64,000 bases of DNA from contig NZ_JAASQR010000003.1 in NCBI RefSeq assembly GCF_011762025.1, positions 558,001-622,000 of the forward strand. Direction: 5' to 3'. This stretch comes from Sphingobium vermicomposti. Lineage in GTDB: Bacteria; Pseudomonadota; Alphaproteobacteria; Sphingomonadales; Sphingomonadaceae. How positions within the stretch are numbered: position 1 is the stretch's first letter; each line of letters starts with the position of its first letter. This document shows positions 46,976-55,104 of this stretch, one piece after another. The translations under genes were made by a program, and so were the position numbers. The notes beneath the pieces were generated by a model, which was given only the letters and a program-made list of their open reading frames with translations, searched no databases and was not told the origin of the DNA.

Positions 46976-48322
46976 ATGACTTCCAATTTCTTCCGGGGCG
47001 CGCTCGCCCTTGGCGCGCTCGCGCTCATTCCCGCCACGACCGCCGCGCTCGCCGACGGGGAAGCGAGCAGCTACAAGGCGCTCGACGAGTTCATGGACGT
47101 GTTCCAAAAAGTCCGCAGCGACTATGTCGAAAAGGTGGATGACGAAAAGCTGATCAAAGGTGCCATTGATGGCATGCTGGCCAGCCTGGACCCGCATTCA
47201 AGCTTCCTGGACGCGCGCGATTTCCAGAATCTGCGCACCCAGACCGAGGGCAGCTATGGCGGCCTGGGCCTGTCCGTCACCCAGGAAGACGGCGCGGTGA
47301 AGGTGATCGCGCCGACCCAGGACACCCCGGCCTGGCGCGCCGGGATCAAGGCGGGCGACTATATCACGCATCTGGACGGGCAGCTGATCTACGGCGGCAC
47401 GCTGGACGAAGCCGTCGACAAGATGCGCGGCGCGCCGGGCACGTCGATCAAGCTGACGATCGTGCGACCGGGTCGCGACAAGCCGATCGAACTCACCCTG
47501 ACGCGTGAGATCATCGAACTGAAGCCGGTAAAGTGGGAAGTGAAGAACAATGTTGGCGTGATCACGATCGTCAGCTTCTCCGCCAACACCGGGGCTGACC
47601 TGCGCCAGGCGATCCGCAGCGTCGACAAGGCGGCGGGCGGCAAGCCCACGGGCTACATCCTCGACCTGCGGTCCAACCCCGGTGGCCTGCTGGACGAAGC
47701 GGTCGCAGTCAGTGACAGCTTCCTGGAGCGGGGCGAGATTGTGTCGCAGCGCGGACGCAACAAGGGCGATGTCGAACGCTATTATGCCAAGCCGGGCGAC
47801 GACGCCAAGGGCCTGCCGGTGATCGTGCTGGTCGATGCAGGGTCGGCATCCGCTTCCGAAATCGTGGCGGGCGCGCTTCAGGACCAGCACCGGGCGCTGG
47901 TGATGGGCGAGCGCAGCTTTGGCAAGGGCAGCGTGCAGACCATGCTGCCGCTGACGAACACCACGGCGCTGAAGCTGACGACGGCGCGCTATTACACGCC
48001 TGCCGGTCGATCAGTTCAGGAAGGCGGGATCGAACCCGACGTCCGCGTGCCGCAACTGTCAGATCCCGATTACAAAAACCGTCCCAAATTCCGCGAAAGC
48101 GACCTGCGCCGTCACCTGATCAACGAGATCAAGAGCGACAATGCCGCGCTGGAAGAAGATGTGAAGGCCGATCCGCGCTTCACCGCCACGGCGGAGGAGT
48201 TGAAGAAAAAGGGGATTGAGGACTTCCAGCTGGACTATGCGCTCAAGACCATCGGCCGCCTCGACGGCAAACCGGCCACGCCAATGGCCCAGGCGACGCC
48301 CGTTCGCACGCCTGCCCGCTGA
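46976..48322 (+). CDS. ctpA: S41-family C-terminal processing protease CtpA
   Basis: A 448-residue protein with a signal peptide ending near residue 26 (A-A-L-A-D). A PDZ domain (about 90-170) is followed by the S41 protease core. The catalytic dyad is Ser292 in G-S-A-S-A-S-E-I-V and Lys317 in F-G-K-G-S-V. The L-R-S-N-P-G-G-L-L substrate-binding strand is also present. It cleaves C-termini of periplasmic proteins. ATG at 46976 is chosen because longer starts lack a signal peptide. It comes right after the EnvC-like gene, a common alphaproteobacterial pairing. Confidence 0.95.
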   Translation: MTSNFFRGALALGALALIPATTAALADGEASSYKALDEFMDVFQKVRSDYVEKVDDEKLIKGAIDGMLASLDPHSSFLDARDFQNLRTQTEGSYGGLGLSVTQEDGAVKVIAPTQDTPAWRAGIKAGDYITHLDGQLIYGGTLDEAVDKMRGAPGTSIKLTIVRPGRDKPIELTLTREIIELKPVKWEVKNNVGVITIVSFSANTGADLRQAIRSVDKAAGGKPTGYILDLRSNPGGLLDEAVAVSDSFLERGEIVSQRGRNKGDVERYYAKPGDDAKGLPVIVLVDAGSASASEIVAGALQDQHRALVMGERSFGKGSVQTMLPLTNTTALKLTTARYYTPAGRSVQEGGIEPDVRVPQLSDPDYKNRPKFRESDLRRHLINEIKSDNAALEEDVKADPRFTATAEELKKKGIEDFQLDYALKTIGRLDGKPATPMAQATPVRTPAR

Positions 48323-48415
48323 AGACTGGAAGCTTTCTTGGGTCCAGCACATTGACGTTCGGCGTGGCGGCAAGTTCAGCATGACGAAAGGCGCGCGGGC
48401 GTTTAAGCGGTCGGT

Positions 48416-48901
48416 ATGAAGACCCTGCCCCTCGCCCGCGCTATAGCCTTTGCCGTTCCGCTACTGTTGCTGGGCGGCGCATATGCCTCCCAATATCTGG
48501 GCGGGCTTCATCCTTGCGAGATGTGCTGGTGGCAACGTTATCCGCACATGGCCGCCGTGCCGCTCGCGCTGATTGCCTATGTGGTGAAGCAGCGGCCCTG
48601 CGTCAGCGCTCTGTTCGTCGGGCTTGCCGGGCTGGCCATCGGCGTCAGCGGCGGCATCGGCCTGTTCCATGCGGGCGTTGAATATGGCTGGTGGGAAGGA
48701 CTTACCGCCTGCGCGACCACGTCGATCGGCGGCGGATCAGCCGATATATTGAACCAGATCATGGCTGCTCCGATCACCCGGTGCGATGTCGCGCCGTGGA
48801 CCCTGCTGGGCATATCGCTGGCGGGCTATAACGGCCTCTTGTCCGGGGCTGCCGCGCTCGCCATCTTGGGCCTGCTGATCAAGGGAAGGACACAGGCATG
48901 A
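48416..48901 (+). CDS. Disulfide bond formation protein B family
   Basis: A 161-residue protein with four membrane helices. The first periplasmic loop has the redox pair Cys34-x-x-Cys37 (H-P-C-E-M-C-W-W-Q-R). The second has Cys99 and Cys123. It would reoxidise DsbA by passing electrons to quinone. It overlaps coq7 by four bases (ATGA), linking it to ubiquinone synthesis. Confidence 0.92.
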   Translation: MKTLPLARAIAFAVPLLLLGGAYASQYLGGLHPCEMCWWQRYPHMAAVPLALIAYVVKQRPCVSALFVGLAGLAIGVSGGIGLFHAGVEYGWWEGLTACATTSIGGGSADILNQIMAAPITRCDVAPWTLLGISLAGYNGLLSGAAALAILGLLIKGRTQA

Positions 48902-49452
48902 GCGCTCCCCGCGATTTTCCACGCCCCGGTCGCAAGGCCACGGCCCAAGAGCGTAATTCCATGCTGCGCGTGGACCAGGCCGGTGAATTCGGCGCGGCGC
49001 GCATCTACGCCGGGCAGCTCGCCGTTATGGGCGACCGTCATCCCGACTCCCGCGTGATTGCGGGGATGCAGGCGCAGGAAGAACGGCACCGCCGCATCTT
49101 CGACGCGATGATCGTGGATCGCGGCGTCCGCCCGACGGCGCTGCGCCCGATCTGGAACGTCGCTGGCTTTGCGCTGGGCGCGGTGACCGCCGCGATCGGC
49201 CCGCGCGCGGCCATGGCCTGCACTGCGGCCATCGAGACGGAAATCGACCGCCATTATGGCGAACAGCTGGAGGCTCTGGGCGGAGACGACCCGGAACTTA
49301 CCGCCACCATCGCGGATTTTCAGGCCGAGGAACTGGAGCATCGCGACATCGCCATCGCCCATGGAGCGGAGCAGGCGATTGCCTACCCGCTGTTGTCGGG
49401 TGCCATCCGGCTGGGTTGCCGCGCCGCCATCGCGCTGTCGAAGCGGATCTGA
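48898..49452 (+). CDS. coq7: Demethoxyubiquinone hydroxylase Coq7
   Basis: A 184-residue ferritin-like di-iron enzyme. Ligand motifs include D-Q-A-G-E-F-G-A near residue 24, E-E-R-H near 61, E-T-E-I-D-R-H-Y and E-E-L-E-H-R-D. It performs the penultimate hydroxylation in ubiquinone synthesis. Its ATG overlaps the dsbB-type stop, implying co-translation. Confidence 0.95.
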   Translation: MSAPRDFPRPGRKATAQERNSMLRVDQAGEFGAARIYAGQLAVMGDRHPDSRVIAGMQAQEERHRRIFDAMIVDRGVRPTALRPIWNVAGFALGAVTAAIGPRAAMACTAAIETEIDRHYGEQLEALGGDDPELTATIADFQAEELEHRDIAIAHGAEQAIAYPLLSGAIRLGCRAAIALSKRI

Positions 49453-49467
49453 GGAGACGATAAAGAA

Positions 49468-50046
49468 ATGAACATGACACGGATCATCGCCGCGATGCTG
49501 ATGGCGACAACCGCACTCCCCGCATCTGCCCAGCAAGCCGGACCATCGCAGGAGCAGCCCGCCGCACCCGCAGCCCCCGCTGGAGAGGCTGGATCGGAAC
49601 GGGTCAATCTGGTGATCGTCTATGGCGACGACCCCTGTCCGCAAAGCGCGGGCAGCGACATCGTCGTATGCGCGCGCAAGGGAGAGGAGGAACGCTATCG
49701 TATCCCCGAACCGCTGCGCGGTGATCCCAATGCACCTGCAAACCAGGCATGGGGCGAACGGGTAAGGTCGATGGAATATGTCGGTCGGACCGGCACGGAA
49801 AGCTGTTCGGCCACCGGACCGGGCGGCTTCACCGGATGTTTTTCGCAGTTGGCGCGGCTTGCCAAGGCGGAACGGCAGCAGGCGGACAATGCCAGCTGGA
49901 AGGATCTGGTCGAGGCCGAACGCGCGCGGCGATTGTCCACCATCGACGCTGACAGCCGTGAGATTGAGGCGCGCGCCATCGCCGAGGAAAAGGCGGGGGC
50001 ATCGAACGCAAGCCAGCAGCCCGCGCCTGAGCCATCGGCACCCTGA
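49468..50046 (+). CDS. Secreted hypothetical protein (YGDDPCP paralogue 1)
   Basis: A 192-residue protein with a signal peptide (cleavage near A-S-A-Q) and a Pro/Ala-rich linker (about 27-42). The core has V-Y-G-D-D-P-C-P-Q, D-I-V-V-C-A-R-K, E-E-R-Y-R-I-P-E-P-L-R and a C-terminal S-C-S-A-T-G-P-G-G-F-T-G-C-F. Four cysteines suggest two disulfides. A charged helical tail follows. The next gene is a shorter paralogue. I do not know the function. It is 15 bases after coq7. Confidence 0.72.
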   Translation: MNMTRIIAAMLMATTALPASAQQAGPSQEQPAAPAAPAGEAGSERVNLVIVYGDDPCPQSAGSDIVVCARKGEEERYRIPEPLRGDPNAPANQAWGERVRSMEYVGRTGTESCSATGPGGFTGCFSQLARLAKAERQQADNASWKDLVEAERARRLSTIDADSREIEARAIAEEKAGASNASQQPAPEPSAP

Positions 50047-50134
50047 CGATTTTCGCACGCTGGGGAGCGTTTCGCATCGGGGGATCGGCATGGGGGCATG
50101 CCGGCGCGACAGGGGACATCAAGGATGATTGCCA

Positions 50135-50521
50135 ATGAGGTTCCTCGCCTACCCCGCGCTGACCGCGCTCCTGCTGCCCCTTGCCGTCCCAGCGCACGCT
50201 GAGCCGCCCAGCAAGGTCTTCAACCTCATCGTCTATGGCGACGACCCCTGCCCTCAGGGCGAGGGAGATGAAATCATCGTCTGCGCCCGCAAGCCAGAGG
50301 CGGAGCGTTACCGCATCCCCAAGAAGTTGAGGGAAAAGCCTGCGCCCTCCGGCGGCCCCGGCTGGGCAAGCCAAGTGGCGACGATGGAACAGGCTCAACG
50401 GCAAACGCTGCCGGGCAGCTGTTCCGCAATCGGCAGCAACGGCTTTTCCGGCTGCACCGCCAAGATGCTGGAGCAATGGTTTGCCGAGCGGCGAATGCAG
50501 GAGTCTAAGGGCGAACCTTGA
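50135..50521 (+). CDS. Secreted hypothetical protein (YGDDPCP paralogue 2)
   Basis: About 128 residues, with a signal peptide ending at V-P-A-H-A. The core repeats the motifs of the preceding gene in the same order: V-Y-G-D-D-P-C-P-Q-G, E-I-I-V-C-A-R-K, E-R-Y-R-I-P-K-K-L-R, then S-C-S-A-I-G-S-N-G-F-S-G-C-T. It lacks the Pro/Ala linker and the long C-terminal helix. The pair looks like a tandem duplication. ATG at 50135 is used, with AAGGA upstream. Function unknown. Confidence 0.72.
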   Translation: MRFLAYPALTALLLPLAVPAHAEPPSKVFNLIVYGDDPCPQGEGDEIIVCARKPEAERYRIPKKLREKPAPSGGPGWASQVATMEQAQRQTLPGSCSAIGSNGFSGCTAKMLEQWFAERRMQESKGEP

Positions 50522-50572
50522 GGGGGTAAGGCACACTTGCGCCCATGCGCAATCGGCTCTAGGAGGCCAATC

Positions 50573-50705
50573 GTCATCTGGGGAGTAGCCAGCCGTCCGA
50601 TTGGACGGGCCGTCTGTCAACATATTCGGCCGAGAGGTCGTGGCATGCGGGATGTGGAAAGCGCCGGACCATCATCCGGCGTCCGCATCGGGCGAGACCA
50701 ATGGC
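50573..50705 (+). ncRNA. yybP-ykoY (manganese-sensing) riboswitch
   Basis: The two conserved halves of this riboswitch class are present in order. GGGGAGTAGCC at 50580-50590 is followed by a small hairpin (CCGTCCGATTGGACGG), then CTGTCAACATATTCGG at 50614-50629, a variable stem (CGCCGGACCATCATCCGGCG), and GGCGAGACCAATGGC near 50691-50705. The closing stem pairs GTCAT-TGG with CCAATGGC. It lies directly upstream of a GDT1-family transporter gene, a known partner of this class. Confidence 0.88.
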
Positions 50706-50721
50706 ATCGACTTTTCCTTGT

Positions 50722-50776
50722 CCGGCCGGGCGGGAAGAGGCGGTGACATTGCGTCTTCACCTATCGCCCGGCCCGG
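50722..50776 (+). promoter_or_regulatory. Predicted expression platform of the manganese riboswitch
   Basis: GGCCGGGCG (50724-50732) is exactly complementary to CGCCCGGCC (50765-50773), just downstream of the aptamer and ending about ten bases before the ATG at 50787. The only GGA near the start overlaps the end of this stem (50775-50777). So folding could hide the ribosome site. No T-run follows, so control of translation is more likely than of transcription. Confidence 0.5.
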
Positions 50777-50786
50777 ATATCCGTTC

Positions 50787-51365
50787 ATGGAAGCCCTGAC
50801 CACCTCCACAGCCCTCGTCGCGCTCGCCGAAATGGGCGACAAGACGCAGCTACTGGCCATGCTGCTCGCCACCCGCTTTCGCCGCCCCCTGCCCATCATC
50901 CTGGGTATATTGGTAGCGACGCTGGCCAATCATTTCCTCGCCGCGCTCGTCGGCCATTCCATTGCTGATGTGCTGGACCAGGGGTGGTTTCGCTACGCGG
51001 TCGCGGCCAGCTTCGTCCTGATGGCCGGCTGGACCTTGATCCCCGATACGTTCGATGAGGATGAACCGATCAAGGCACCTGGGCGAGCGGGCGTTTTCGT
51101 TACCACGCTGATCGCCTTTTTTCTGGTGGAAATGGGCGACAAGACGCAGATCGCCACCGTGGCGCTGGGCGCGCAGTTTGAAAATCTGTTCGCCGTCACG
51201 ACGGGGACGACATTGGGCATGATGATCGCCAATGTCCCCGCCGTGCTGTTTGGCGAGGCATTGGCGAAAAAGGTGCCGATGCGCGCGCTTCAGGTCGCTG
51301 CGGCGCTGCTGTTCCTGGGGCTTGGCCTGTGGATGATCGCTGACCTTCAGGGCTGGGTCGGCTAA
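50787..51365 (+). CDS. GDT1/TMEM165-family manganese (cation) exporter
   Basis: A 192-residue membrane protein with six helices in two repeats, each carrying the family motif E-x-G-D-K-T (E-M-G-D-K-T-Q-L near residue 15 and E-M-G-D-K-T-Q-I near residue 117). Bacterial members such as MneA export Mn2+; others move Ca2+. The manganese-type riboswitch upstream supports a role in manganese efflux. ATG at 50787 matches the family N-terminus M-E-A-L-T-T-S. Confidence 0.92.
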   Translation: MEALTTSTALVALAEMGDKTQLLAMLLATRFRRPLPIILGILVATLANHFLAALVGHSIADVLDQGWFRYAVAASFVLMAGWTLIPDTFDEDEPIKAPGRAGVFVTTLIAFFLVEMGDKTQIATVALGAQFENLFAVTTGTTLGMMIANVPAVLFGEALAKKVPMRALQVAAALLFLGLGLWMIADLQGWVG

Positions 51366-51455
51366 AAAAGGAACGCGCCAGCCGTCGCAGCGGTTGTCAG
51401 CGAGCGGCGGCTGTTGCAAGGGGAAGGCAAGGTCATTTCCCCAATCAGGACAGGC

Positions 51456-52403
51456 ATGGAACACGCGATGAAGGACAGTCTGGTTACAGTCTTTGGCGGC
51501 GGCGGCTTCCTGGGTCGGCATGTCGCACAGATGCTGATGGAACGCGGCGCACGCGTCCGTATTGCGCAGCGCGATCTGGCATCGGCGATGCGTGTGCAAC
51601 CGCTGGGCGGACTTGGCCAGAAGCAGTTCGTCGCGGCCGACATCCGCAAGCCGCAGAACGTCGCGCGCGCCATTGCTGGCAGCGACATGGTGATCAATCT
51701 GGTCGGCGTGCTGAACGGTGATTTCGAGGGATCGCATCATGACGGCGCGGCCAACGTCGCCAAGGCGGCGGCCGACGCCGGTGTCCGGGCGCTGGTCCAT
51801 GTGTCCGCCATCGGGGCCGACCCGCAGAGTCCGTCCGCCTATGGCCGGTCGAAAGCAGCGGGCGAGGCAGCGGTCAACGCGGCCTTCCCGCAGGCGACGA
51901 TTATCCGTCCGTCCATCCTGTTCGGACCCGAAGACCAGTTTCTCAACCGTTTTGCCCAGCTGATCAGCAGCTTGCCGGTCGTGCCGGTGATCGGGGCCGA
52001 AACGAAGTTCCAGCCGGTCTTTGTCGGCGACGTGGCGCAGGCAATCGCCCAGGCCGTTGACAAGCCCGGCCTTCATGGCGGCAAAACCTATGAGCTGGGC
52101 GGGCCAAAACAGCTCAGCATGATGGAACTCAACCGCTGGATCGCCAAGGTCATCGGACGCCAGCGCTCATTCATCGCGATGCCAGCGTCGGTCGCTTCGA
52201 TGATCGCGGGGCTGGGTTTTCTGCCTGGCGCGCCCATCACCCGTGACCAATATGCGATGCTTCAAAAGGATAATGTCGTATCCACCGGCGCGCCGGGCCT
52301 GGCTGAACTGGGCGTCAACGCCACGCCCATGGAGGCGGTCGCGGAAGGCTGGCTCATCCGCTATCGGCGTCACGGCCGTTTCGCCGGACGCGTCAAGGAC
52401 TGA
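51456..52403 (+). CDS. NDUFA9-like complex I-associated NAD(P)-binding protein
   Basis: About 315 residues of the atypical short-chain dehydrogenase fold. It has the Rossmann motif V-F-G-G-G-G-F-L-G-R-H near the N-terminus, V-H-V-S-A-I-G-A-D, Y-G-R-S-K-A-A-G-E, and R-P-S-I-L-F-G-P-E-D-Q-F. This pattern matches the NDUFA9 subunit family of alphaproteobacterial complex I rather than sugar epimerases. No nuo genes are nearby. ATG at 51456 (AGGACAGGC upstream) is used; ATG at 51468 is equally possible. Confidence 0.88.
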   Translation: MEHAMKDSLVTVFGGGGFLGRHVAQMLMERGARVRIAQRDLASAMRVQPLGGLGQKQFVAADIRKPQNVARAIAGSDMVINLVGVLNGDFEGSHHDGAANVAKAAADAGVRALVHVSAIGADPQSPSAYGRSKAAGEAAVNAAFPQATIIRPSILFGPEDQFLNRFAQLISSLPVVPVIGAETKFQPVFVGDVAQAIAQAVDKPGLHGGKTYELGGPKQLSMMELNRWIAKVIGRQRSFIAMPASVASMIAGLGFLPGAPITRDQYAMLQKDNVVSTGAPGLAELGVNATPMEAVAEGWLIRYRRHGRFAGRVKD

Positions 52404-52416
52404 GCGGTAGCGTCCG

Positions 52417-52451
52417 GCCTGTCGCCCTCTTTCTTCGGCGGGGCGACAGGC
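52417..52451 (+). other. Hairpin after the NDUFA9-like gene
   Basis: GCCTGTCGCCC and GGGCGACAGGC form an 11-base perfect stem around a 13-base T-rich loop, 13 bases after the stop. It is followed by GGATGC, so it lacks a T-run. It may be a terminator of reduced strength or an mRNA end stabiliser. Confidence 0.55.
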
Positions 52452-52579
52452 GGATGCGACCGACCGTGCACGCAACCGCATTGCGCCCGCCCTTCGCTTC
52501 TGCACAATAAGGCGACCTTTCCACGCCACCCCGACCGGGGTGCGACCCTCCTTTCCAGCGCTAAGGATCAGACACGCCC

Positions 52580-53389
52580 ATGGACCTGCATTATCTGACG
52601 GTAATCCTGCTGGGCATTGTCGAAGGGCTGACCGAATTTCTGCCGGTATCCTCGACCGGGCATCTTATCCTGGCCAGCGAGCTGCTGGGCTATGATGCTT
52701 CAACCTGGGCCATGTTCAACATCATCATCCAGCTGGGGGCAATCCTGGCCGTGGTCGTGCTGTACTGGCGCACGTTCTGGGCTGTAGCACTGGGACTGCT
52801 GGGCAAGGAGCCGACCAGCTGGCGTTTCGTGCGCAACCTGCTGATCGCCTTCATACCCTCGGCGGTGATCGGCTTGGCGCTGCATGACTTTATCGAAACG
52901 CTGCTGGGCGCGCCCAGGGTGGTCGCTTGGGCGCTGATCGTCGGCGGCGTGGCAATCCTGCTGATCGAACGGATGGTCAAGACGGAGCGTTTCCACGGCA
53001 TCGCGGACATTCCGCTGGCGCGGGTCATCGGCATCGGCTTCATCCAATGCATATCGATGATCCCGGGGGTCAGTCGATCGGGCGCGACCATCATGGGCGC
53101 GCTGGCGCTGGGGGTCGAACGGCGGACCGCCGCCGAATTCAGTTTCTTCCTGGCGGTCCCGACCATGCTGGGGGCAAGCACGCTGGAGCTGCTCAAGAAA
53201 GGCGACCAGATCACCTCCGCCACCGTTGGTTGGGGCAGCATTGCCCTGGGCTTTGCGGTTTCCTTCATCGTAGCACTGCTGGTGATCCGCTGGTTTGTCG
53301 GCTTGGTGTCACGGCATGGATTTGCACCTTTCGCCTGGTATCGGATCATCGCGGGGGTTTGCGCCCTGCTGTGGTTGACATGGAGATAG
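52580..53389 (+). CDS. uppP: Undecaprenyl-diphosphatase (BacA/UppP)
   Basis: A 269-residue polytopic membrane enzyme that recycles the lipid carrier for peptidoglycan synthesis. Signature motifs: E-G-L-T-E-F-L-P-V-S-S-T-G-H at residues 15-28, and P-G-V-S-R-S-G-A-T-I near residue 162. About eight helices. High-level expression of this family gives bacitracin resistance. It stands alone with 176 bases upstream. Confidence 0.97.
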   Translation: MDLHYLTVILLGIVEGLTEFLPVSSTGHLILASELLGYDASTWAMFNIIIQLGAILAVVVLYWRTFWAVALGLLGKEPTSWRFVRNLLIAFIPSAVIGLALHDFIETLLGAPRVVAWALIVGGVAILLIERMVKTERFHGIADIPLARVIGIGFIQCISMIPGVSRSGATIMGALALGVERRTAAEFSFFLAVPTMLGASTLELLKKGDQITSATVGWGSIALGFAVSFIVALLVIRWFVGLVSRHGFAPFAWYRIIAGVCALLWLTWR

Positions 53390-53487
53390 TTCCGATACGG
53401 ACCTTGTTTTCATAGGTTATGGGACATAAGCGTCAGCAAAGTGTTCAGTCGGCGACATATTAGGTCACCTATTATGACCCAATTTTC

Positions 53488-53518
53488 AGAATCCCCGTGA
53501 CTCTGGGGGTTTTTCTGC
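53488..53518 (+). terminator. Intrinsic terminator after uppP
   Basis: CAGAATCCCC and GGGGGTTTTTCTG form a stem (CCCC/GGGG core, AA/TT extension) around GTGACTCT, and the T-run TTTTT follows the G block. It lies about 100 bases past the uppP stop and just ahead of gltD. Confidence 0.6.
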
Positions 53519-53555
53519 TATGTGCACTCCTGACTTCATTTTCGCAGGACTCATC

Positions 53556-55007
53556 ATGGCAGACTCTCCGATGCTGAAATTCGTGGGAACGGGCCAAGCC
53601 TATCCCGAGAAGCGTTCGGCCGACGATCGCGCCGACGATTTTCTCGAAATCAGCCGCAGCTTTCTGCTCGAAAGGGCAGAGGAGCAGGCGGCACGCTGTT
53701 CGCAATGCGGCGTACCCTATTGTTCGACCCATTGTCCGCTGCACAACCATATTCCAGACTGGCTGCGCCTGACGGCCGAGGGTCGGCTGCGCGAGGCTTA
53801 TGAACTCAGCAATCTGACCAGCACCATGCCGGAAATCTGCGGTCGCATCTGCCCGCAGGATCGCCTGTGCGAAGGCAATTGCGTCATCGAATTTTCGGGT
53901 CATGGCGCGGTGACTATCGGCAGCGTCGAAAAATTCATCACCGACACCGCCTGGAAGGAAGGCTGGGTCGAACCGCTGGTGCCCGGCAAGCCGCTTGGCC
54001 AGTCGGTCGGCGTCATCGGCGCGGGTCCGGCGGGCCTTACGACTGCCGAATATCTGCGTGTCGCGGGCTATGAAGTGCATGTCTATGACCGGCATGACCG
54101 CGCGGGCGGGCTGCTGACCTACGGCATTCCCGGCTTCAAGCTGGAAAAGGATGTCGTCATGCGCCGGGTCCAGCGCCTGAAGGATGGCGGCATCATCTTC
54201 CATGAGGGCTTTGAGGTTGGTCGCGACGCAACGATGGAAGAATTGCGTGACCGCCATGACGCCATCCTGATTGCAACTGGCGTCTACAAGCCGCGCGACA
54301 TCAAGGCACCAGGCGTCGGCGCTGCGGGCATCGTCAAGGCACTCGACTTTCTGACGGCCTCCAACAGGGCCGGGTTCGGCGACGTCGTACCGGAACATGA
54401 AGACGGCACCCTGCACGCCAGTGGCAAGAAGGTGGTCGTCATTGGTGGTGGCGACACCGCGATGGATTGCGTGCGCACCGCCATTCGCCAGGGCGCGACG
54501 TCCGTAAAATGCCTCTACCGTCGTGACCGGGACAATATGCCCGGATCGCAGCGTGAGGTGCAGAATGCCGAGGAGGAAGGCGTCGAGTTCGTCTGGCTTT
54601 CCGCACCCATCGCCTTTGAAGGTACTGAACATGTAACAGGGGTCAAGGTGACCAAGATGCGCCTGGGTCAGCCCGACGCCTCTGGCCGCCGCGCGCCTGA
54701 GGCTGATCCAGGCACGGAATATTCGCTGGACGCCGACCTGGTCATCAAGGCGCTGGGCTATGACCCCGAAGAACTGCCCAAGCTGTTTGGCGCAGAGGAC
54801 CTGTCGGTCACCCGCTGGGGCACGCTGCGCGTCGATCACAAGACGATGATGACCAGCATGGATGGCGTGTTCGCGGCGGGCGACATCGTGCGCGGCGCGT
54901 CGCTGGTGGTCTGGGCCATCCGTGACGGGCGCGACGTGACCGAACATATGCACCGCTATCTGAAGGCGAAAGCCAAGGTAGCGGCAGGCGAGAGAGTCGC
55001 CGCCTAA
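53556..55007 (+). CDS. gltD: Glutamate synthase [NADPH] small subunit
   Basis: A 483-residue protein. The N-terminal iron-sulfur domain has C-S-Q-C-G-V-P-Y-C-S-T-H-C (Cys48, 51, 56, 60) and a second Cys set in C-G-R-I-C-P-Q-D-R-L-C-E-G-N-C. Two Rossmann motifs follow: G-V-I-G-A-G-P-A-G-L for FAD and V-V-I-G-G-G-D-T-A-M-D-C for NADPH. It passes electrons from NADPH to GltB. ATG at 53556 is chosen over an ATG-like start 12 codons upstream, since AGGA precedes it. Confidence 0.96.
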   Translation: MADSPMLKFVGTGQAYPEKRSADDRADDFLEISRSFLLERAEEQAARCSQCGVPYCSTHCPLHNHIPDWLRLTAEGRLREAYELSNLTSTMPEICGRICPQDRLCEGNCVIEFSGHGAVTIGSVEKFITDTAWKEGWVEPLVPGKPLGQSVGVIGAGPAGLTTAEYLRVAGYEVHVYDRHDRAGGLLTYGIPGFKLEKDVVMRRVQRLKDGGIIFHEGFEVGRDATMEELRDRHDAILIATGVYKPRDIKAPGVGAAGIVKALDFLTASNRAGFGDVVPEHEDGTLHASGKKVVVIGGGDTAMDCVRTAIRQGATSVKCLYRRDRDNMPGSQREVQNAEEEGVEFVWLSAPIAFEGTEHVTGVKVTKMRLGQPDASGRRAPEADPGTEYSLDADLVIKALGYDPEELPKLFGAEDLSVTRWGTLRVDHKTMMTSMDGVFAAGDIVRGASLVVWAIRDGRDVTEHMHRYLKAKAKVAAGERVAA

Positions 55008-55030
55008 AAAGACAGAGCAATCAGCCCGTT

Positions 55031-55082
55031 CGGTTCGAGCTTGTCGAGAACGTGGCATTAGACTTGCGACAGGCTCGAACCG
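55031..55082. repeat. Long REP-like hairpin between gltD and gltB
   Basis: CGGTTCGAGCTTGTCG (55031-55046) and CGACAGGCTCGAACCG (55067-55082) pair over 16 positions (one wobble) around a 20-base loop. The motif around TTCGAGCTTGTCGA resembles dispersed palindromes common between genes in sphingomonads. It fills most of the 97-base gap between the two glutamate synthase genes. Confidence 0.75.
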
Positions 55083-55104
55083 ACGGATTTACGAGGAGGC
55101 ATTC

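Noticed and set aside
48416-50787. A single coordinated envelope-stress operon from dsbB through the GDT1 gene
   Set aside because: The GDT1 gene has its own riboswitch leader and a gap upstream. Only dsbB-type and coq7 are clearly coupled.
53472-55058. Long minus-strand open frame across gltD, and similar ones at 56260-57630 and 58024-59601 across gltB
   Set aside because: All are antisense to complete, strongly conserved glutamate synthase genes and show no recognisable motifs or ribosome sites.
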